Of a stretch of 64,000 bases of DNA, positions 46,719-60,219 are shown piece after piece (the first letter of the stretch is position 1; the number at the start of each line of letters is the position of its first letter). The stretch covers positions 17,440,001 through 17,504,000 of the forward strand of contig OX467086.1 of assembly GCA_950106755.1 (NCBI GenBank). Direction: 5' to 3'. The notes under the pieces are model-generated. The model searched no databases. It was given only the letters and a program-made list of their open reading frames with translations, and was not told the DNA's origin. Position numbers and translations under genes: made by a program. The DNA comes from Climacium dendroides (Eukaryota; Streptophyta; Bryopsida; Hypnales; Climaciaceae).

Positions 46719-49700
46719 ATGGGGGCTTTTATGGTGGCCGCGGTGGCTGCCCTTGGGAATTTGTTGCAAGGGTGGGATGGCGGTGCTATAGCAGGTGTGT
46801 GCGCAATTGTAACCCACGAGTAGTATTGTAATCCAGGTTTGAGGGTCTGCTCAGATTCTTTGGATGGTGAGGTTTAGGTTTTCTTAATGACGGTGTTGGT
46901 TTAGATTGGATCGGTTGGTCTGGAATTCAATTCGCAGTTCCACTCGCTAGTCCACATTGAATCAGCCCTTGAGAGCTTCAATTTCCTGGCACTATTGCGT
47001 TCACGAGTAGGTTTTCATTCGGTCTTGGTATTAGTATGAGAATAGGTCTGTTTAACCCCTCAACGCCCTAATTGGGTAGTATCGAGATTTTGATATGGAG
47101 ACATTCTTTTGTTCGATTTCATTTATTTTTCGATTAGCATATGTGATGTTTTCGTCGACCCTGGTGATGTAAAATTTGACCCCACCTGAATTCTATCATG
47201 TCCGCAATATGATGAATTGAATTGGTCATTCGGAAATTGTGAATCCTTGGTCTTTTAGGGGTGAACTTAATTTTCTGAGCAGTTTTGAGTAGGTCATTTG
47301 GAAACTTGCTTCTGTCCAATTTTATTTCTTCTTTGACCCACGCATGCAATGTTGTCCACCGACTTTGGTGGTGTAAAATTTGGTCCCATTTGCATTATGT
47401 TTCCCCCAGTATGATCAATTGAATAAACCATGATCCTCTATGGGTTGATTGAACTTTTGTTGGCGTGAAAGTCGATCGATTAGACTGTATTTCCCAGATA
47501 CTTTTGAGTGTGGTTAACACCATTGGTTTCCCTGTTTCAGGAGCGCTTCTCTACTTGAAGCCAGAGTTTCATCTGGAGGAATCCCCGGCCCTTGAAGGCG
47601 AAGTAGTTGCATCGACCTTAGTGGGCGCCGTCGCGGCCGTGTGCATAGCAGGCCCAACTGCCGATTGGCTCGGTCGGAAATTCATGCTCTGTGTCTCCGG
47701 GATCCTCTTCGCCCTTGCAGCTCTGGTGATGTTCTGGTCTCCGACTGTGTACGTTCTCATCGTCGGCCGCCTCCTCGTCGGCTCTGCCATCGGTTTAGCA
47801 GCCACCATCGCTCCCATTCTTATCTCGGAATCAGCTCCTTCGGAAACTCGAGGCCAGCTCGCGACATTTCCTCAGTTCCTGGGCTCAACAGGACTGTTTC
47901 TAGCTTATGTGATGGACTTCGTGTTGTCACTGAAAACGACTGTCGACTGGAGGTTTATGCTGGGGATTTTATTCATTCCGGCGTTCCTCTACGTGCTACT
48001 GGGCATCTTCGTGCTGCCGGAGTCACCGCGGTGGCTTGTTAGCAAGGGACGCATGCATGAGGCGAGGAAAGTGCTGCAGAGTTTACGAGGCCTAGAGGAT
48101 GTCGATGGTAAGTGACTTCATGTCATTACACTTTGTATGGCCATGTGAAAGCCCACATTTTGCAGTTTTAGATTTCAGGAGTAGTGGTGTGGGGTATCCT
48201 TCAATATTAACTTTTATGTGGATTCAAATTAAAAAAACAGATGGTTGAATGCACGCCAATGTCGAGTTAAAAACAGATGGTTGCCTCTAATGTCAGGTTA
48301 GGGTTCTGGGGTCACGTCGTAGTTTGGTTTGAATTCCACTCTGTTTTGCCTGTGCAATTCGTTCAAAATATTTTTTTATATGTCAGAACTCGGGTGTTAC
48401 TTAAGTAAATTGGATTGGTGCTAGTGATGTCGTAAGGTGTATTTGCGTTACTTTGAGAATTTTAACATATGTAGGAGTGATATTTGGGAGATGAATAGGG
48501 CTGCGGAGAGCCAAATCTGTCGGGATCAAATTTTATCACTGTATGAGTTTCGTATGCAATTTTAAAGTGGGTGGCTGTAGGTCAGAATCAGTGACAATTA
48601 GACACGTAGCCAATGCATGCTTACATAACTTGCTAATAAGTCTAACCAAGTGTGAATCGATGAGATGTTGGTGTCAGGTTTCAGTGTAGAATTCGGGATG
48701 AAGTCCCTAACTCTTTCATTGTTATCCACCTCAAGTCGATTTTGTTTCTCCGCTGACATATGAGAGTCGCATTTCGACTTGTGTAGGGGAAATGGCGCTA
48801 CTAGTGGAGGGCCTAGGAGTGGGAGGCGAGACCCACATTGAGGAATGGCTACTAAAGCCATCTGAGAAGCCGGTGAAAGACGAGGACGAGGACGCAGTAT
48901 TAGAAGAAGGTCAAATCAAACTCTTTGGTCCAGAAGACACGACTTGGGTTGCAACTCCAATTGTGGATGAATACGGCCACTCATTAGCAAATGTGCTTTC
49001 ACGGAGCGCCATGACTGATAGCCGCGTCTCTCAGTTGGTAGACCCCGTGGTCACGATGATGGGAAGTGTGCAAAACACGTACATGGACATGGGCCTCATG
49101 TCTCACGACGTTGCATTCGAGGATGAGAGGTGGGATGAAGAAGCCCAGACGCCTCGGCATGGCCACCAGGGCTCAGATGGGGATAATTTGGAGACCTCTT
49201 TACTGTCTGGAAACAAGCATGGCACGGGGATGTCGCGTAACGACTCGACTAGAGGCCAAGGCTTTCCACGCTCTGATTCACGGTCCAGGAACCGGAGTCC
49301 TTTTTCAAGACAGCAGTCCAGGTTAGTGATGTTGTTATGTTTTTGTCAAAACTAGCAAAACTAACGACAAGTTTCCATTCACCGTACAGGTGAACTTTGA
49401 ACCCTTTCCTACAACAATCTAGAATCTTGCACCATCTTAAATTTTGCACATTTAGTTTCTGTTAAGCTAAGAAACTAAATGTCCAGAGATTGGGTATTTT
49501 CACTCTAAGCACAAATCAAAGCTCACACGTATGGTCAATGGAGCTCTTATGTACTTCATGGTTAATGGAGCCTCTACCTTACTACAGCTTTTGGCGTTGG
49601 GTAGAATATTCTGGAATCTTCAATAAGTTTGTTGCAACTTACTGCGATTGTTATATATTTGGCTCTTCTTGACATTTTCAGAAGCGAATCGTACACTTGA

Positions 49701-52100
49701 CTGGAAGCTCCTCCAAAGAAATTGGCCAAGAATTTCTCTTCCAGCCATTTGGCTAAACTTTGTGCATATTTTTTCACTGGCCCAGGTCTCGTAGCAGACA
49801 GGGATTCTCGATGTCAGGCTCCAAAGGCTTTGGATTTTCGGGTCTACATTCGAGGTCGCACTCCAAGGCACCAGATGGAACTACTATGCCTGAATTCTCT
49901 GGTAGCGTTGGTGTGGGAGGTGGCTGGCAGCTTGCCTGGCGATGGGATGAAGGGGGAAAAGATGGCGAGGAGGGGGGCTTGAAACGTGTGTTTTTGAAAA
50001 ACGACGGTGGTGAGATGTCCCAGTATCAATCTACCATGTCACTTCCTGGAATCGAGCCACACACTGTTGATGAATCTTTTCAGGTACTAGACCAGGAAAC
50101 TATAAATCTTCCCCGTAGCTGAATCGTAGTGTTTAATATTCTATAAGGTAGGATGAGCTATTTCTGAGTGAATGTCATCTACAGCCATGACTGAAACAAG
50201 TGAGGTCTGTTTTTCTGGTTAAATTGAGGCTGAGAAAATGTGAAGTTGAGTCACGGTATCTGAATTCCATATCCAGAAGAAATATGAATTCAAAGTTTAT
50301 TTGGTAGATATTCTAAATCCTTGCCATCATATTTGATGTGCTAAAATTTTACCTTGTGAAGTATCTATTTATTATCTGTATACTAGGGCACGTTTTTGGA
50401 TTGGCGCTGGGTTTTAGCTCATCCTACTTCAGTGATCTGCAGAGCAGACGAGTTGGTTTTGTCTCATGAGCGTGTGAGAAAAAGAAAGTTTTCCAAGCGT
50501 GCTCACGAGGCCTAGGTATGGAATTTCTTCATATGGATTATTCGTGTCTTTGCAGGCTTCTGTTATTGTTGCGCAATCAACACCGTTTTCGAAGGAGTTG
50601 TTAGAAGAACATCCAGTGGGGCCTGCTATGATGCACCCTGCTGAAACAGCAACACGGGTTCCGCCTATGGGTACTTTAGGGGATCCTGGTGTGAGACGAG
50701 CGCTCTTTGTAGGAGTGTGCTTGCAAATCTTACAGCAGGTAATATCATCACAATCTCAGAGCCTATGTCAGAAATAATAGCATTTGGATTATAACATCAT
50801 TGTAATACGGGATGAAAATTTGCTTAGAAACTGTTGGTGTGGTACTCTTTTCTTTGTACTGGAGTATTGAAATCGAGTCCGTGTTTGTGGCAGTTTTCTG
50901 GCATCAATGCTGTACTGTATTTTACCCCCCAAATTCTTATGCAATCTGGGGCGGGAGACATACTGGGGAAATTCGGTCTCGATGATCAATCGTCCTCAAT
51001 TATGGCCAGCGGAGTCACGTGCTTTCTCATGCTGCCTTGTATTTTCCTCGCCATGAAACTCATGGATGTTTCTGGCCGCCGGTATACCTTCTCCACGACT
51101 CGTTGTCGAATTTCTGTCTTATCTTTTCGTAACTACGGTTTGTTCTAGCATGTTCTACTATCCCCCAAGTGCTCAATCCAAAAATAGAAAAATTTCCTTG
51201 AAAGCTCTTAGTCGCTTATTGCAACCTTCATATCGCACTTCTGATGTTCAGATATGTAGGCGACGATTTCTTGTTTCTATTGGTGCATTTTGTGTTTCTC
51301 TTGGTACTTTCCTTGAAGCTTCCTGAATGATTGATTTCAACACTTATATAGATATGGAAGCAGGGGGTAACTCCGAAGTGCCCACACGGACGAAAGAGTC
51401 CGCTTTCATATCTGTAGGAGTTGAATCAATAATGTAGGTAATTTCTAGGAATCGGAATGTACTAATGGAATGGAGAAATCATGCCCAGTCTTTTTGAGAG
51501 ATCAACTCATTTTTGGAAGTTACTATGATTGGCGATTAGCTTCCAACCCGAGCTTTCTACATTTAGCTGGGGCGACTTAAACGATTTTTTTTAATCTTTT
51601 TCCTTAGACACTCCATGTCTGATACACTCTGGCTGCGTGCGTGCAGGGGACTGCTGTTGACAACGATACCAGCCCTCACGGTGTCCTTATTCGCACTGGT
51701 GTTGGTGAACCTGTTCAACGCGACAGGTCTCATTCCAGCCTTGATCTCCTTCATCTGCGTGACTGTCTTCATCTGTTCCTTTGTGGCAGGCTTTGGGCCC
51801 ATCCCCAACATCCTGTGCTCTGAGATTTTTCCCACCCGGGTTCGCGGCACGTGCATTGGTCTCTGTGCTGGTGCTATGTGGACCAGCAATGTGATCATGA
51901 CCTACTCGTTTCCCATCCTCAACCTCCATTTTGGCTTGCAAGGCGTGTTCGGCTTCTTCTCCGTGGTGACGTTCGTAGCGTGGATCTTTGTGTTCATCTA
52001 CGTGCCTGAGACCAAGGGGCAACCTCTGGAGGTCATCTGCGAGATTTTTGCCTTGGCTGCAACGAGGGCGCAGGAGATGATCGCTGACGATGACTATTGA
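46719..52100 (+). CDS. MSSP: Monosaccharide-sensing protein / tonoplast sugar transporter, seven exons
   Basis: This is a proton-coupled sugar carrier of the major facilitator superfamily, expected in the vacuolar membrane, where the family loads glucose and sucrose. Exons are 46719-46794, 47541-48107, 48787-49321, 49786-50083, 50556-50738, 50894-51081 and 51647-52100. All junctions are GT-AG and phases agree, giving 766 residues (family about 730-740). The N-terminus MGAFMVAAVAALGNLLQGWD is the family signature for helix 1. Residues about 1-200 form helices 1-6, with GPTADWLGRK and PESPRWLVSKGR. Residues about 205-545 form the long hydrophilic loop that distinguishes this family; it includes GEMALLVEGLGVGGET, VGVGGGWQLAWRW and FSKELLEEHPVGPAM. 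Helices 7-12 follow, with LQILQQFSGINAVLYF, LMDVSGRR, PNILCSEIFPTRVRG and the terminal VPETKG at about 736-740. Nothing is broken. The start is supported by family match. Confidence 0.95.
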
Positions 52101-52522
52101 GACTACTGTTGAAATGAATGCCCCCTTTCCGCATCTGCTAAGGTGTGTAGCGAATTCTTCTGTCCCTTCCATTGGATGGGGACAAGCTCTGAACCTCGGG
52201 TTTGGTAATAGAGTGGGGCTTTTGCAAATTGCCAGGCCCTTGCAAATCTTGCTTGCCGTTTGCCTTGGAGTATGTAGCTGCAAGTATAACTGCCATGAGT
52301 ACAGGAGTACAGTAGAAGTTAGGGAGTTTTACATGCGTGGGAATCAGGTTACGGAGTTTATGTCGGCGATATGTTACTGAAGTTTTGGAATAAAATCTGT
52401 GTCAGATCACTCACCCATAACATGACTACCGTATCAACCTGCGCAGAGGTAATTTGGGCGAATGTGCAACATGGTCATTTGTTTTGTACTAGGCCTTGCT
52501 TGTCATTTAGGGACTCTATTTC
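52101..52522. other. MSSP: MSSP 3' flank
   Basis: Probable 3' UTR. An AATAAA polyadenylation-like hexamer is at 52389-52394, about 290 bp after the stop codon. The plus frame 52090-52380 overlaps the UTR and has no domain. Confidence 0.4.
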
Positions 52523-53941
52523 TTAACCCCTAAAACCCTAAATTGCATTTTATTGGCAACATGGTGATTTTGGGCAGCTCACTATGAATGTAGTTTTTGT
52601 TTTTATTTTTAAAATTTTTTGCACAACATGTGCTTGTGGAGTAGCTTTAAGACCCAATGGTTTTCATAACTTTTGACTACATACTTAAAAAGTTAATAAA
52701 AAATTAATATAAGATGTGTAATTTTTATTGTTTGGTGGACAATTTAGGTAGCAATTTAAATTAATTTTTTTTTAAATAAAAATTTAAAATCGATTTATTA
52801 GATTTATATGTACATAGAAAGCTTTTAATTATTCCATTTTGATTAACCCCTAAAGTCCCATTGTCCCCTCGGGGGACAAAATGGATTTTGGGCAAGTTCT
52901 TATAGTCTCAATATTTGTTGTGATTTTCTTAATCTTTTAGTGAAGATAGAAAAATACATTAGCTTTTCAAAAATGTAATTTTTATTTTAATCAAAGTTTT
53001 GGAGTAAAAGTTATGGAATAAAAAGTTCTATTTTAAGTTCAATGGGCAGAAAAAAAATCTTGAAAAAAACTTAAAGTAAACTATTAAATTTTTTTTTGGT
53101 ATAGATTATGTCTTTATGTACATGTCAAGCTTTGACTCATTCCATTTGGATTTATTATGAGAAAGTTATAAATAATCTTGTATTTCAAGCAATTAAAGCA
53201 TCTTTTAAAAAAAATAACTTATAGATTTTATTTCTAACCTCAATATTCATAATTTAAAAAAAAAAAGTTTCACAAGCTTGCTAGAACAATCTCACCATTG
53301 TGATTAGTGTATTTCAATTCCATCTTATAGCTATTAACAATTTAAATTTTCCTTCAATCTTAAATCTACCTCTATTTAACAAATTTTTAATGATGAAAAT
53401 GAAGTGTGTTTTTATTAAAAAAAAATTCCTAGAATCTCAAATCAATTCTTTATTATATTATTATATAACATTATAAATTCAAAATCAATAGAGCAAAAAT
53501 GATAAGTTGTGAAGGTTTAAAGCCAAATAATATAGTTGAGTGAGGTGCAAAAACAATTGTTTCCTTCACTTTAAATACAAATATCTTGCAATCTATGCGG
53601 TCAAAGTTTGTGAAATTTCTGCCACACATTCTTATACTAGTCTAATACAAGATCCTATGTTTAGATATGCAAAAGAAACTTTCTTTTTAAAAACTTTTTA
53701 CTCATTGCTATAGAAATAACAATTTTGAGTGGTTTTTGATGAAAAAGGGGCATTGGGACTTTAGTGGTTAATGAGATGAAAGTTATGAGGAGTTTTAGCT
53801 TGCACTTAGTTATGGAATTTCTACTTCAAGATAAACTTTGAAGCCCTTTATTTAACTCAATTTTCAATATTTAAAAAGAAAAGAACACCCAATAAGTGTA
53901 GATTGTTTATTACAACATTACAACAATTGGAATTGGGTTTA
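52523..53941. mobile_element. Family A element A5, split by B2 and 3'-truncated
   Basis: The left end is TTAACCCCTAAAACCC at 52523. The A text runs to 52846, is interrupted by B2, and resumes at 53768 with TTAATGAGATGAAAGTTATG, exactly as in A4. It stops at about 53941, so the last third is missing. The junction shows that the inserted copy duplicated a single TTAA. Confidence 0.8.
52847..53767 (+). mobile_element. TTAA-bounded element, family B, copy B2
   Basis: It has CCCCTAAAGTCCCATTG at the left end and GGGACTTTAGTGG at the right end, flanked by TTAA (52843-52846 and 53768-53771). A4 preserves the uninterrupted target with one TTAA. It is 921 bp. It has no transposase frame. The ends beginning CCC next to TTAA resemble piggyBac architecture, but the superfamily is inferred only. 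Confidence 0.82.
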
Positions 53942-54809
53942 GCGTCCTGCCTACTGTACAGTATATCTCTCCCATTCAAAAGCCCATTAGAGCAGTGTCA
54001 TTTGAACTGGGTGGAGATGGGGTCACCGGCACTGATTCCCCTGTTCAGCTGACCCCAATCATGACCGTTTCCAGTTCGTTACATGGGGAAGAATCATAGG
54101 TGACCACGATCCCAATGTCAGCAATTAGCTGCGCAAGATGATCTCTCCCAAGAACCCAATCAACCCATCACCGCAATCTGTACCTTCTTTGTGGAGTACA
54201 TCTCTGAAACAATCATGGCCGATTCTGGTTTCCTGGGCCGATTTGTGATGTAGAAAGCAAAAACTGGAATCATAGTCTTGGTGCTCGCTTCTTCCTCTGG
54301 TAGCCAGGTACCCCTGACCTTCACCCGCTTCCTCAAGTCTCTCTTTTCTCAGGTTTACACATGCTTCTCTTGTAACTGACACTCCGGTGTAACTATTCTT
54401 GCTGCTTATTCAGTTCCACGCACCAAGATCTGGAGCGCAAATGTTTGAATATGTATAAGAGATTCTGAATATGCATTTTGTATATGTGTATGTGGACATG
54501 AGCTTGAATTCTGAGTTGTGGTGTGTAGGATGTATCCATACATTTAGGGAAGTAATTGACGAGGGTTCAAGATTGATCATGCATGGGTTCTTACTGTGGG
54601 TAGGACTCATGGATGCAGGTTCTGAAGTAGAGGAGGGAACATACAAGAGAAGTGGATGAGTGGTTTCTTGGATCTTTCATGCTTTCCCACTGAAAATTGT
54701 CGCACTGGAAGACTCTTTGTAGTTGTTACCTTGGAGAAACGTTTTTCGAGAGAATTCTCGTTCTTAAATTGCTAGAGAAGTCCGCCTGGGGATTAATTTC
54801 TTGGCAAGA
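53942..54809. other. Region upstream of the remorin gene
   Basis: Composition becomes less AT-rich. Frames at 54125-54382, 54410-54646 (minus) and 54471-54659 (plus) lack domains. This probably contains the remorin promoter and 5' UTR. No TATA box is called. Confidence 0.4.
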
Positions 54810-57800
54810 ATGGCGACTATGGTGATGACACCGCAAATTTCGACGTTACCGACTTCGAATGGGCATTCAAAAGCGGAGAAGGCTCCTGATGCAGGCAAAT
54901 TTCATATTGACATCAGCGGACTTGAAAAGGAAGCTTACGAGAATGCGTATAATCAGGTTAACGTTGCGCGCAGTTTTTGGTTTGTCATGCATGAAATTTG
55001 TTGTTCATGCATTGAGAAGCTGTGTTGATTATCCGAAGCATGGTTTGAGGGTTAAGAATTAGCGAGAAGCTCTTTCTTGCGGCGAACTTAATGCCAATAT
55101 CAAGTGGTCGATCATTCTTTCTCGAATTTTTTGAATTCCGTGACCGAGTGTGGGATCGGATGGAGTGCAGGCCACACCGTGCAAGGCAAAAGCTCCTGCA
55201 GCTGCGGAGCTCCCCAGCATCTTTTCCTCGTTCAAGAACCCTTTCGCGGGACCTTTTACGTTCGGCTCAAATGGTTTGAATGCAGCAGGTGAAGTTCAAA
55301 AGTCGATCCAGAGGAAGCGAACGTAGCCATTATGTAATTTGAACCCCATTCAACCAAAGGGGTTTTCGTCTCACGGTTCTTACTTTCAGAATATTGCCGA
55401 TATTTAAAAATTATACAGCTGTGAGGTCTTCTTGCAAGTTGAAACGAATTTTTAGACGTACCAAAGAAGAAATTGGTAGAAATTATTTCAAAAAACACAA
55501 GGGAGACGAAAAGCTTCACATAACTTTGGTGTTTTCTGTAGTAGCTGTCTGTCGTCTCTTCATTGCCTCGATCGGGACTCTGCACATTCGAAGAAGTAGT
55601 ATTTCAGTTTGGACCTGAAGGTGGATGTCTTGTAGTCTGATTCTCTGTGCACGAATGCAATTTTCCGAAACCAGAAGCCACGATCTTTTTCGAATCGTAG
55701 AATACATTATGTAGAAGTTAGACAACCCAACTAAAAACATGCGGATGTTTCTGGAGGGGCTTGCCAGGCGCTTCGGCATTCTGAAAATTGAGAGTAAGCG
55801 ATTGAAATGCTCACCCTTGTTCTTGAAGATTTTTGATGCGCTGATTTATGAACTGATTCTCCCATGCAGTGACGCACAGTGGTAATCATGATGCAGCTGG
55901 AGTTGAACAAATCACTGAGAAACACCAGGACGACCAGAGTATGCCAAAACAGCACCTTCTTGATGATACCCAGAGCTAAATAAATATTCCTGGCTCTTGA
56001 TTATTCAATAGGGGTTGATTGAGAATGCTGCCAGTTCAGTAGCCTTCGAATGTATTCTTTTTTGGTATGCAGGAGTTTCAAGTGCGAATGTACGTAACGA
56101 ACCATGGATTTTGATTTTCCTGCTCAGATGGAGCAACCGATTCATCATACGACACCGCTTGCAATGGACTCAGCGAGGAGGATTCGCAGGAGAAAATTGA
56201 TCTTCTTCCCGTGTCTGAGCCTCAGGAACTGGCGGGGGCATTTCCCCCAACATTTGGGCAGTCCACTTCACATACAGCAGCTGAAGAATCACACAATCCT
56301 CCAACTTCTCATCCTACCAACAATATCAGTGCGAGGAGCAAAGCTAAAAGTCCTTCAAGGCCCTCCTCGCCCTATGATGTACAAGGTCAGGACGTGCAGA
56401 TCAACTGCGTGCAATGGAACCCAGTGCCCGGAACTGAAGGGGATGCAGTTTTGAGTACAACTAATACACAGAGTGCCAGCTTTACGTCTGCAAAGGGGGA
56501 GCACCATGAGCAGCAGGAGCAGCAGCATACAATTCTTAATGCTAATTCGCACCAGAAGTCGCAGTTTCTTCTCACCATTTCTGCACCGTCGCAATCAGGT
56601 CAATTCTTTTCTAATAACGAAATTAATGGAAAGTCACCAGTTTCATGGAAAGCCCGTTTAAGGTTCTCTTCTTAGTTTTGACTGAATATAAATGATGGCG
56701 TCGGGGGTGGCAACGATTGATTTCAGGGCGTTATGAGGCCTGTCACTTTTCAGACTGTCGAGCGTCTGGAATTGCAGCAGCCGGAGGCGCCCAACTGGAG
56801 CATCTGCTTGCTCGCGTGAAGCATGAAAAGACTGTGTCACGAGCCCTCGCCTGGGAGGAAGGCGCCAAGGCCAAAGTTTACAATCGGTATGCACTTCGGC
56901 CCTAAGAAATCACAACTTGAAATCACCACCTACAACAAAAGATAATTTCAAAAGAGAATCTTCTTTTACATCAATAATTGAATAGTTCAGAATCTGCACC
57001 AGGGTCAAGACGTCGAAAATATACGTGCCCTGATTTTCTATATCCTTGTAATCTTGAAATGTCTCAGAACTGGAATTTTTTTGGTGTCTTATGGTTGATT
57101 TCATCTGAAACCGAGTATGCCATAAATTATGAGAGCCATGATATGTTGCACGGTGATTGACCACTCGCTGAAACAACATGCCGTAGAGTTACTCGGTGCA
57201 GCATGTCTATTTTCAAGTGAGCCAATCTTTCAACTTTGAAGACCTGGCTATTTCCTAAACGAAGTGCAGGTATACAAGAGACGAGTCAAAGATTGCGGCG
57301 TGGGAGAATACAATGAAAGCCAAAGCGGAAGCTCGTATGCGCAAGGCTCAGGTACGGAGCACCTTGTCAATGAGAATGAACAAGGTTGGTTGAAAGTGAC
57401 GATTGCTGAAATTTTGTGTGTAAGACTGTAAGTATATATTAGACACATCTCACTGTGATTCTTGTTTCTGTTTCTTGTTTCGAATCTCTTCTGTCTGACT
57501 TCAGAAAAAGACATTCAAGTCCCCATTGATGCATTCAGACCTCTTGAATAGAAGCATGACATTCTATAACTTCAACACTTGTCAAACTTTCAAACCGTGT
57601 CAGTCATTTTGGGGGGACCCCAAGCAGCCAGATCACAGAGATCAGAAGGTACTATCGAATCTTTCTGATAAAGTTGTTCTCTTCCCTTTCTGGACAGGAG
57701 AACCTGGACAAGCAGAGGGCCAAACACATCGAGAAGATGAAGAATGCTGTGGCAAGTGCACACTGCACGGCACAAGAGAGGAGGGCGGCCATGGAGGCAC

Positions 57801-57895
57801 GCAGAGCCGAGGATACTGTGAAGGCCGAGGAAATGGCCGCTCGTATTCGTGCCACAGGAAAGATGCCACGCAGATGCCTCTGCTTTCTTGCATAA
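54810..57895 (+). CDS. Remorin with long disordered N-terminus, seven exons
   Basis: Remorins are plant-specific proteins of the cytosolic face of the plasma membrane that oligomerise and mark nanodomains. My model uses exons 54810-54956, 55171-55288, 55870-55938, 56128-56598, 56727-56886, 57270-57351 and 57698-57895, giving 414 residues with consistent phases. The conserved C-terminal domain is clear: KHEKTVSRALAWEEGAKAK, then YTRDESKIAAWENTMKAKAE, then ENLDKQRAKHIEKMKNAVAS, which together form the coiled coil. It ends ATGKMPRRCLCFLA; the two cysteines fit the S-acylated membrane anchor known for remorins. Residues 1-300 are Ser/Pro/Gln-rich and look disordered (PSRPSSPYDV, EQQEQQH). The second exon carries LPSIFSSFKNPFAGP. 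Exons 1-3 are less certain than 4-7; the donor of exon 1 (GTTAAC) is weak. Length and arrangement point to a long-N-terminus remorin group. Confidence 0.85.
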
Positions 57896-58518
57896 GTGTG
57901 TCTCGAATTCTTGCCATCCTTAACTAAAGTATGCGAGCAGGGAGATGCAGACACGGGCATAACTAGTTACAACCAGGCCTCTTTAATTTCTCAGACTATG
58001 CCCTTAAAAATTGCCATGAATGTATGGAGTTCTGTAACATTATGACAATCAATAGTATTGCATGCGGAAATTGGCACTGAAGGAGTATTTGAGATCCCAA
58101 GAGTCAACAAGGAGTGTAAATACTTATTTTCAGATTTGAATGCAACTTCACGAAATAATAGTGTGGTAGTAAAAGTACAGACTGATTTTTGAATTGGGTA
58201 TATTGACTTGGTGGAACTTGATGAGAGTGTGAGAGAATACGGGATGTGATATTACAAAAGATGATATTAATGGGCTATGTGTGCTATGCACTGATTTTAT
58301 GACTTGCATAGATGAGGAATACACACATAATCTCAATGCTTTACAGAGCAGAGCAGTGGTAGAAAGACATGTAGTTGTATTGTTAGCAATGAAAACTTCA
58401 TATTAGTCATCTACTATATTGGCAATTCTTAATAGAATTTTTCCACTCATTTAACCCTAGAAGGATCATGTGGCACAATCGTCAAGGTAGTTAGCCAAAA
58501 ATTATCTCATTCCACAAT

Positions 58519-58612
58519 GAAATGAATGAATAGGTGTATTCTTTATCCCTAGTACAATTTTCTTGAAATGAATGAATAGGTGTATTCTTTTTTCCTAGTA
58601 CAATTTTCTTGA
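58519..58612. repeat. 46-bp tandem duplication
   Basis: Two adjacent copies each contain GAAATGAATGAATAGGTGTA and CCTAGTACAATTTTCTT. They differ by a few bases. Confidence 0.85.
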
Positions 58613-59098
58613 AAGTCATTCATTCAAGAAGAAGTCAAAAGTATTTTGGCAATGTAGGTTACCAATGTTGGTTTCTCACCTTTGCATGATATATGCATCC
58701 ATAATCCATCATTGTCTAAAATGTGACATTTACATTTGGATCTAAAAGCAACACTAAATGTCACAGCTTTTAGAGGTCTTTCACAACTTAATGGACTCAC
58801 CACTCTTTCACTGACACTTCACATGCTATGCACCCACAACATTAGTTTTCATTTTTCAACTTATATTACCAAATTTTAATTCTCAGGACTACTCACACAT
58901 ACTTCACATATAATACTAAACATGTTACTTGATGACATGGGGTAGAATTTCCATTGATGTTCAAGCACTCAATAGAAGCACCACTCCCTACTACATCCTA
59001 AAACCATTGTATATTTACTACTTTCACATTGTAACTAATTGGAACACATTAGAAATGGCTTAGCAAAAAATAGAACTCCATCCAACTAGTGCCACATG

Positions 59099-59121
59099 AC
59101 ACACACACACACACACACAAG
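59099..59121. repeat. (AC)n microsatellite
   Basis: About eleven uninterrupted AC dinucleotides are present. Confidence 0.9.
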
Positions 59122-60219
59122 TATTTTATGGTGTCTTGAACTTGGTGGTGAAGTTGCATTATCAACCTTAAATCAGTGAAATTCACCAAGGCTCCAAAAG
59201 GGAATGAGGAAGGAGACCAATTCCTTTTTTAGTATTTTCTTTGACATTTGATAGCCCCCCCTTGTGGGTCATAGGGACTTCCAAAACCCACTTTGATTTT
59301 GGAAGACTATTCATTTCCAACCGAAATCATCAAGTTACAACCCTGTTTTAACTTTCAAACTTTTAAACAACATAACTTTGCGGTTAGAGCTCCAAATCCT
59401 ACATGCAAGGCCATTTTGAATATCTATAGGACAAGTAAATGTCAATGAATTGCTCATTTGTCTCATTTGGTTAAGTTCTCATAAATTTATATCCCTTTAA
59501 AAATTTGAATTCACCAAAAGTGGTGTCATGCCTTTACCATAGTCCTTTTCTTGGCCATAATTTTGGACTCATTATTTAAAACCTCGTAATGTTTGTTATT
59601 TTAACTTTTTGTATTCTTAATTTTTCAATGATATGCTACATGTCATCTTTTCATAAAAGATTCATTGGAAACCTCTTACTCTTAGTCCTTAAGTATTTTT
59701 TGAATGGTTGAAAGCTTTTTTTAAGGGCTTTCCAAGCATATATGATATTTTACCATGACTTTTAAATTTAGGATGCTATTACGCTCTGTTTGCTTGAAAG
59801 TCACTCATTTTTCCCTTCTTAGATTTATACAAGACTTGAGAAGTTACACCAAGGTCTTTTTGGTTCACTATTTGTGGAAGTTGGTGTACAATTGAATGTA
59901 AGTTATAGTTAACAATAGACATGGAATCATGTGTTAAGCTTATATGTTGTTTTGTGAGATTAATATATAAGAATGAAATCTAGAGTACGGTCCCTTCATG
60001 TAGGTACTTGCCTACAATTGGTTGATGTTCAAAGATAAGATCAACTTGTTTCCCTAGACTGCTTTGACCTAAGCCTTTATGCTTTAAAAAGAGTTTCCCA
60101 ATTTACTATCCCTAATCAAATTGTGAACTTTATTAATTCATGGAGGAACAAATTCTTCTTACCTTCATATTTCATGCAAGCTTTAAGATTATCATCATAG
60201 ATGGAGGGAATCAATCAAG

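Larger units (their letters stand above)
57896..60219. other. Intergenic DNA after the remorin
   Basis: No gene is visible. It includes a 46-bp tandem duplication and an (AC)n microsatellite, listed separately. The only frame of note is at 58148-58336 (minus) and has no domain. Confidence 0.45.
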
